Of a DNA stretch of 64,000 nt, positions 60,975-64,000 are shown in pieces. The notes under the pieces were generated by a model. That model was given only the letters and a program-made list of their open reading frames with translations. It searched no databases and was not told where the DNA came from. A program made the position numbers and the translations under genes. The stretch is from Angiostrongylus vasorum (Eukaryota > Nematoda > Chromadorea > Rhabditida > Metastrongylidae): the NCBI GenBank assembly GCA_018806985.1, contig JADANN010000437.1:274501-338500 (forward strand), read 5' to 3'. Each line of letters starts with the position of its first letter. Position 1 is the first letter of the stretch.

Positions 60975-61341
60975 CTTAGGTAACTCCAACTCGTTCATAA
61001 TCATCTCCAAGTCGTCCTTCTTGATGTTCACTATTTTTTGCCTCGGCTAAAAGTTAGTAAGCATAAGTAAGTAAAATTCTTGTAAAGAACGATGTGAATC
61101 GATTATCGATTACATCAAGACCTGAATGACAAAGAAGGGACCAATATTATTTACGATACTTGGAAAACAAAACTACCTGTTGAGGATTTGCAATAATCTT
61201 TCCTAACGCATCCGAAGACATCCTCAAATCGTCTTTTTCCTCTTCAACAACGTTCACCTTTTCAAGATCGGCAGCCCCCCAATTGTGTTTGTCGTTTTGT
61301 TTGACATCTTCGTCAGGTAACCCATCGTCTTTGTCAGCCAT
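60975..61341 (-). CDS. HYPK: HYPK (NatA-associated huntingtin-interacting protein K), partial
   Basis: HYPK binds the N-terminal acetyltransferase complex NatA at the ribosome. Two minus-strand exons join in phase 0: 61177-61341 (ATG, 55 codons, donor GTAGTT) and 60975-61046 (24 codons, acceptor TTTTAG, donor GTATTT). The first holds the family motif HNWGAADLEKV followed by an acidic helix (EEEKDDLRM); the second begins the UBA-like domain with VNIKKDDLEMIMNELELPK, matching the human TIKKEDLELIM region. The final exon encoding the C-terminal helices was not found downstream, so the model is incomplete. The product is short (human HYPK is about 120-130 residues), which fits one more exon. No spliced-leader acceptor is clear upstream of the ATG. 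Confidence 0.85.
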
Positions 61342-61689
61342 TTGTTAATGGCCTATCTATAACTCTAGAAGCTTCTAAGAAGAGAGGATAATCGAAAAAC
61401 AAAGCAAAAATTGCTCTGAAATCGATCTAAAAACATCCATACCTCAAACCCAACTACTCGCGTTTAATCCTCACTGGAGGGCAAGCTTAAACGAAATCAG
61501 GCAAAAGAAACTACTACGTCTTACAATCGGGAACAAATCCGTACACCACGAAAATATGCCCCAACCATAGTAAAGTGTAATTCCCATGACCGACTTCGAT
61601 TAACCTCGGCATTGACCGAATCATCCACTATTCTGTTGACCAGCAAACACGAGGTTGTTACTTTATTCCTTATTTATAGAGCCACAGAT

Positions 61690-61800
61690 CTCTCCGACTT
61701 GATGTCTCGGGCCGGTTAGTCGCGAGGGCTATGTGGCGCGGCCCTAGGTGGCTGATAGGTGGGGAGAAGTTAAACGTGAACTAAAAGCGATGCAATAAGT
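61690..61800 (+). mobile_element. RTE 5' fragment (lineage 1)
   Basis: 'gggccggttagtcgcgaggg' and 'ctatgtggcgcggccctagg' match the start of the element at 18160. Confidence 0.5.
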
Positions 61801-61864
61801 AGAACAAATCGTTATATTCTTGACGAGTAAACTGGAGTTGCTATTTCATTTCTTTATTTACGAA

Positions 61865-61925
61865 CACGCTGACGCTTCGACGGATTTCGTCTCCCTCAGA
61901 GCCTCGAAGGTCAAGTTGACCGCAA
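61865..61925 (-). ncRNA. Hammerhead-ribozyme-like motif, copy 7
   Basis: Minus strand: GGTC, short stem I region, CTGAGGG, A, GACG-AAATC-CGTC (perfect stem II), GAAGC, GTCAGC. The upstream GTC is in the place expected for the cleavage site. Core boxes carry one change each. Confidence 0.35.
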
Positions 61926-62104
61926 TCTATCCCGCTAAACACCTCGACCAAACAGAAATACCAAGCCAAGATTTCAATCACACTGAACACAAAGAGGCTC
62001 TTTCGTATACTCACCGTTTTCCAAAAACCTTCCACTAAGGATGCCATCCTAAGAATCCTGAATCCTGGTTTAATGCTAACTCTGTTTGGTTATGGAGGTG
62101 TTTG

Positions 62105-62150
62105 GCTGGGGGCTCTGAAGAAGGCGAAATCCGTCGAGACGTCAGCTTCT
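62105..62150 (+). ncRNA. Hammerhead-ribozyme-like motif, copy 8
   Basis: CTGAAGA, A, GGCG-AAATC-CGTC (stem II with one G-U pair), GAGAC, GTCAGC. Inverted partner of copy 7. Confidence 0.35.
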
Positions 62151-62194
62151 CTGTCAATAAAAAATAAAGTAACAACCTCGAGTTTGCCCATGAA

Positions 62195-62562
62195 GAGATA
62201 CTTGACACTTGAACGGCCCATCCTCAATGGTTGTGCGGGCCCCAGCATAATCTCCATTTTTTGGAAGCTATCGTGGTTCCCTGGAATCGCGAGGTCAGCC
62301 TCGGCAAAGCCTGCCCCAGGTCTTCACCACCGCAGGCAGTCGCAGCCCTTGTGGATCACAGGGAGATTTGCCACCATGCGACTTTGATTCCAGGACTGTA
62401 GTGAATCCTGGTCTTACCCTCAGCTAGGCTTCCTGATGGAAACGCCGAACTCCTTCTCAGCTTGGGAGACCTTGCCAGAGTGCTGAACCTCCCCCACTGT
62501 GCATCGCATCCCGACACCCAGGAACACCTCCCAGCCACGATGAGGCGGTAAACTGTTGGGAG
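62195..62562 (-). mobile_element. Family C short element copy
   Basis: Begins at 'gatacttgacacttgaacgg' right after the inverted structure and ends 'gatgaggcggtaaactgttg'. Confidence 0.7.
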
Positions 62563-64000
62563 GCAGGAAGAGAACAGTGAATAATAGCGTGTATTCTTTC
62601 CAATAGCGCACAGAACTAAACAAATGCAAATCAGACACGCCCATTCGGCCAATCAATAAAGAAAGAACAAAGAGGAAAGAGAAAAACGAGGAAGAAACAC
62701 GTCCCGAACTCGAGAGTTCCGGAAACCAGTTACAGAAAAGAACTAGTAGTACGTCAACGTAAAGTACGTCAATCAAGTGTGGAGTAGTCCGTAATCGGTA
62801 ATGGCGCGTAGTGAGTGACTTAGGGCTGACCCAAACTCACCCATGTGCTCTCTCGGTAACCCTCGGGTTCTATAGTCATGTGGTTGCAGTTTGTGTTTGT
62901 TTGCACTTCTCAAGGACTTCTACACCCTCCGTGCTCTCTGTTGTGGGCTCTTAAGATGTGTAATGCCATCATAACGGGGCTTTTCATGACGTCTGTGAAA
63001 CGTTTGCTTCATGAGTGTTGCTTTAAATGCTTTATTGATTAGAAATATGAGAAGGCAGGACTAAAGAATGAAGTTATTTTGTTGGATAACCCTTTTTTCT
63101 GAGTCAAAGAAGTTGTTTATATTTGAGTCATGGATGGTCCATACCATTCGTATCGTTGGCAAACTCACCAACTTTATTTCGCATCCCGTTTAAAACTTGC
63201 AGCTTTTCAAATCCTGAAAATATTTCAGGAATTAAGCAACGAATGGATACTGGGAACGAAGGCTCCGTGGTTGGAGTAGCACCGATAGAGGTGAGACCAC
63301 TTGTGTAATGATGGAAAATTCGATCAATCAATACCGATGTTAGACCATAGTTATGAAGGTTCTTCAAAAGAACTAATTGCTAATATTGTGATTACTAAGT
63401 ACAGTACCTTAGGTGCCTTAGCACCCTTTTTTGGCTTAGGCTTAGCCTTGAACTCAAATATGTCACTCCTTCGTTTTGCTACTTTCAGGCGTAGTGATCT
63501 ATCAATCTTCTTTCCTTTGTTCTGTTCGTTTTCGATTCACCTGATAGCGAGACGTGTCTCCGTTTCTGCTAGAATGAGTCATACGTAATCCATTAGAGAC
63601 CGAAGGGTGCCGTAATGACATCCCCCTAGTGCAGTGAGACGACGTCGGTTCGTGTTTCTTGTCCCCTGGACGACTGCCACTATTCATCCACTTTTTGATG
63701 ACTTTTTTCACTGATTATAACTGCATGTAAAGAAGTCTGGTAGCAGTTCGAGGATGTCTCGTCCCGTCAATTGAGCATTCGTTCTCCACGTCGATAGTCG
63801 GCCGCCGTTCAATTAGGGCCGTGCGGCGACCAGAAAAACTCTGCCCTCGCGCCAGCCGTTCGCGAGTTGTGAAACCCCATCTCTCATCGCCCGCCAGTTT
63901 GCGTGTACAGCTCGTTGTCATTCGTTATTGGTACTGCTTCTGGTCCTATATTGTTTGTGGATGGATGGATGGTTCCAGTCCATCACCAAGTCCTGTTCCT
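62562..64000. other. Right end of window, no supported gene
   Basis: A minus-strand stretch at 63128-63367 (HHYTSGLTSIGATPTTEPSF) and a GC-rich one at 63715-63921 are open but not recognised. A short ATGG repeat lies near 63960. Confidence 0.4.

Larger units (their letters stand above)
61640..62195. repeat. Inverted structure with two hammerhead-like motifs
   Basis: Outer arms are inverted: 'acgaggttgttactttattc' near 61647 and 'aaataaagtaacaacctcga' near 62164. Inside them an inverted pair of hammerhead-like motifs (61865-61925 minus, 62105-62150 plus) flanks unrelated sequence, and an RTE 5' fragment lies at 61690-61800. Confidence 0.5.

Noticed and set aside
61841..62047. Minus-strand frame with an acidic GSEGDEIRRSVS stretch as a protein gene
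   Set aside because: The stretch is the hammerhead-like repeat, which recurs in several contexts and frames in this window.

Overview
The window reads as nuclear DNA of a parasitic roundworm, most likely a strongylid of the hookworm type. Genes are cut into many short exons with TTTCAG-type acceptors, two genes have plausible spliced-leader acceptors just before the start codon, and the spacer DNA is packed with decayed retroelements (two RTE lineages, Penelope-like elements, mariner, tRNA-derived SINEs). The species assignment is inference. There is no sign of bacterial, phage or CRISPR content.

Five protein genes can be assembled exon by exon with matching splice phases. (1) Minus strand, 1-4596: the N-terminal half of listerin (LTN1), the ribosome-quality-control E3 ligase, running off the left edge. 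(2) Plus strand, 14758-17470: an RS-rich nuclear protein of 641 residues with an N-terminal helix resembling FLASH/CASP8AP2 and a C-terminal EDGEI motif. (3) Minus strand, 25209-39409: a nine-exon innexin gap-junction protein with one single-base frameshift in exon 6. (4) Plus strand, 47986-53641: a complete eight-exon lysosomal-type DNase II of 367 residues. (5) Minus strand, 60975-61341: the first two exons of HYPK, the NatA-associated factor. Exons of at least one further, unrecognised minus-strand gene lie at 41221-42643.

The rest is repeats. Two broken RTE elements lie head to tail at 18160-25115, and RTE fragments occur at six or more other places. A Penelope-like element with a GIY-YIG domain lies at 44980-46210, and a fragment of another at 9195-9620. 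A dead mariner is at 12050-12830. Four short families (called A-D here) make up most of the introns and spacers: A and B have tRNA-like heads, B and C end in a tail matching the 3' end of the second RTE lineage, and D contains fold-back copies.

The most unusual signal is a set of eight short motifs (near 3.9, 4.0, 33.7, 46.8, 57.8, 58.5, 61.9 and 62.1 kb) with the CUGANGA / stem II / GAAA layout of hammerhead ribozymes and base changes that keep stem II paired. They fit the ribozymes reported from Penelope-like retroelements, and several sit in inverted pairs.
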